The position numbers were made by a program, and so were the translations under genes. The notes beneath the pieces were generated by a model. It was not told the DNA's origin, ran no database searches, and saw only the letters and a list, made by a program, of their open reading frames with translations. DNA of 6,707 nt from Candidatus Omnitrophota bacterium (GTDB taxonomy: Bacteria; Omnitrophota; Koll11; VGKN01): the NCBI GenBank assembly GCA_016867055.1, contig VGKN01000088.1, positions 1 to 6,707 of the forward strand. The letters are read 5' to 3'. Below, piece after piece: positions 5,437 to 6,707 of this stretch. Numbering within the stretch: the first letter of the stretch is position 1; each line of letters begins with the position of its first letter.

Positions 5437-6707
5437 TCAGTTTCCTATTCCTTTAATCAACTTAATTAATCGTTTAGCCCTTCCTGTTCCTACGGATTTT
5501 AAAAAATCAATGACTGCCTTTCTATATTTACGTGTTTCTGCTTCCTTTATTGCCTCGGGAAGCGCTTCTCTTAACCATCTGAAATGTTCCTTATAAGGGG
5601 TAGAGAAGTTTATCCTAATATAAGAGATAGCTCCAGTATTACCTAAGCCATCTGAGGGATAAACTGCACACCTTCTTTTCAGAAGAGCTACGGTTAACTC
5701 CTGACAACTAGTCTTAATCTTAGATGTATCTATACAGGCAGAGAATCCGAAACTCGGTTCGATAATAAAGGAAAGGTTCGGTGTTTCTCTTATTATCTCT
5801 TTCGAGATGGAAAAATTATTTCTCAAAATTGCGTCGCATCTTTTTAAGTATTGTCTATCCTTTAGTGCGGCTAATGCAGCATATTGGGCTAAGAAACTTA
5901 TATTAATACGCGTTATCACACTTTTGGTTAATAATATGGGTCTTAATAATCTTGGATGTCCAGCCATAAACCCAATTCTTATGCCAGCCATCCCATATCC
6001 ATGTGCTACTCCTGAAACGGCAATTACATTTTTTAAGTCAACATTGTATAAAGAAGTTATAGGATAATGCTTAATTTGTGGCTTAATTTGATGGAGGCTA
6101 TGGGTTATGTTATTGAGGACTATAATATTTCGTCTATTAGCTATTTTGACTATCTCGATTAATTCTTGTTTGGTTTGAACAGTTCCAAAAGGATTTATGG
6201 GGTCACAGACAATGATCATTTTAGTTCTACGGGATATCTTTTTCTTAAGGTCTTCCACGTCAATTCTATAATTATTATTTCTATTAAGAATTATCCTTTT
6301 TGTCTTGCCACCAGCCAAAATAATAGGAGGCTCAAAGAAGAAATAACCCGGATCAGTAATAATAACCTCATCTCCAGGATTAATTATGGTTAATATGGCA
6401 TATGCCATCGCGGCTTGAACTCCTTCCGTACCAACAACTTCAAACTCCTTACCACGGCTTCTCTTAAAAAGTATCCCTGCAGCTGCATCTCTTAAAGGAG
6501 TAACTAAATCAGGAGAATAATAAGTTATGTTTTTAAAATTTATTCTATTCCTTAGATACCTTGTTACATTTTTTGGAGGGCCGATATGGAAATTTAATGC
6601 TCCGAAATCTGCCCATTTATCTGGATCAAGGTCCAACCGTCCGTCTTTAAATACTTTATTATAATCCCATCCCAAAATTGAGATTGCGTGTCGGTAATGA
6701 AAAAAAT
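5437..6707 (-). CDS. class I/II aminotransferase-like protein lacking the PLP lysine, N-terminus beyond window
   Basis: The frame is open to the right edge, so the start lies outside. An internal TTG at 6675 would give 412 residues but has no ribosome site, and sense codons continue upstream of it. Numbering from that TTG, the fold type I landmarks are: GTEGVQAAM (82-90), NPGDEVIITDPGYFFF (99-114), DPINPFG (158-164, the usual N-P-x-G), AHGYGMAGIRIG (224-235) with phosphate-contacting Arg233, and YIRINFS (352-358) with Arg354 at the substrate carboxylate position. Two hallmark sites are changed. The catalytic Lys of S-x-S-K-x(5)-G-x-R-x-G is His225 (codon 6003-6001). The Asp-Glu-x-Tyr motif that contacts the pyridine nitrogen is Asn188-Asn189-Ile-Thr191. 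An ordinary transaminase cannot form its internal aldimine without Lys. The protein may use PMP or another cofactor, catalyse a different reaction, or be a non-enzymatic relative. It leads the probable operon with the ABC-2 transporter. The fold is sure; the function is open. Confidence 0.85.
   Translation of the reverse strand, partial: FFHYRHAISILGWDYNKVFKDGRLDLDPDKWADFGALNFHIGPPKNVTRYLRNRINFKNITYYSPDLVTPLRDAAAGILFKRSRGKEFEVVGTEGVQAAMAYAILTIINPGDEVIITDPGYFFFEPPIILAGGKTKRIILNRNNNYRIDVEDLKKKISRRTKMIIVCDPINPFGTVQTKQELIEIVKIANRRNIIVLNNITHSLHQIKPQIKHYPITSLYNVDLKNVIAVSGVAHGYGMAGIRIGFMAGHPRLLRPILLTKSVITRINISFLAQYAALAALKDRQYLKRCDAILRNNFSISKEIIRETPNLSFIIEPSFGFSACIDTSKIKTSCQELTVALLKRRCAVYPSDGLGNTGAISYIRINFSTPYKEHFRWLREALPEAIKEAETRKYRKAVIDFLKSVGTGRAKRLIKLIKGIGN

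Noticed and set aside
5807..6393. Two rightward open frames (86 and 75 codons)
   Set aside because: Both are antisense to the aminotransferase-like gene and look like by-products of its codon use.
5437..6707. Aminotransferase-like gene as a pseudogene
   Set aside because: The frame is uninterrupted over more than 420 codons and the structural motifs and key arginines are preserved; changes are confined to catalytic positions.

Overview
The window looks like AT-rich chromosomal DNA from a Gram-negative bacterium. One gene encodes a secreted beta-barrel ending in phenylalanine, which requires an outer membrane. The overall style (AT-rich, tightly overlapping genes, a lineage-type small protein beginning MYKRFQVLLTDWQ) reminds me of uncultivated groups such as Omnitrophota. 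That placement is a weak guess from memory, not a result. I see no RNA gene, CRISPR array, insertion sequence or phage gene.

Right part, 6707 to 3856, read leftward. A class I/II (fold type I) aminotransferase-like protein runs in from beyond the right edge. After a 53-base gap come an ABC ATPase and an ABC-2 type permease whose reading frames overlap by 14 bases. Together these look like one transcription unit: a modified or degenerate PLP-fold protein plus a two-gene ABC-2 transporter. The aminotransferase-like protein has His where the PLP-binding Lys should be, and Asn-Asn where the Asp-Glu of the cofactor-contact motif should be. The ATPase has Ile where the H-loop His should be.

Middle, 3181 to 3803. 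A small basic protein with a ribbon-helix-helix-like N-terminus is read rightward and converges on the ABC-2 permease gene. It is divergent from the outer membrane barrel gene. The shared intergenic region holds a 33-bp near-perfect palindrome between two plausible divergent promoters, and an unused full-length Shine-Dalgarno sequence in the barrel gene leader.

Left part, 3180 to 1, read leftward. The order is outer membrane beta-barrel, then 27 bases, then a NitT/TauT-type ABC ATPase, its permease (11-base overlap), and one base later a U32-peptidase-like protein that leaves through the left edge. The spacing suggests one operon: passage through the outer membrane, import across the inner membrane by a NitT/TauT-class transporter, and an associated TIM-barrel protein. 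The periplasmic solute-binding protein such an importer needs is not in the window.

The best candidates for something undescribed are the Lys-to-His aminotransferase-like protein linked to an ABC-2 transporter, and the palindrome plus small putative regulator between the two units.
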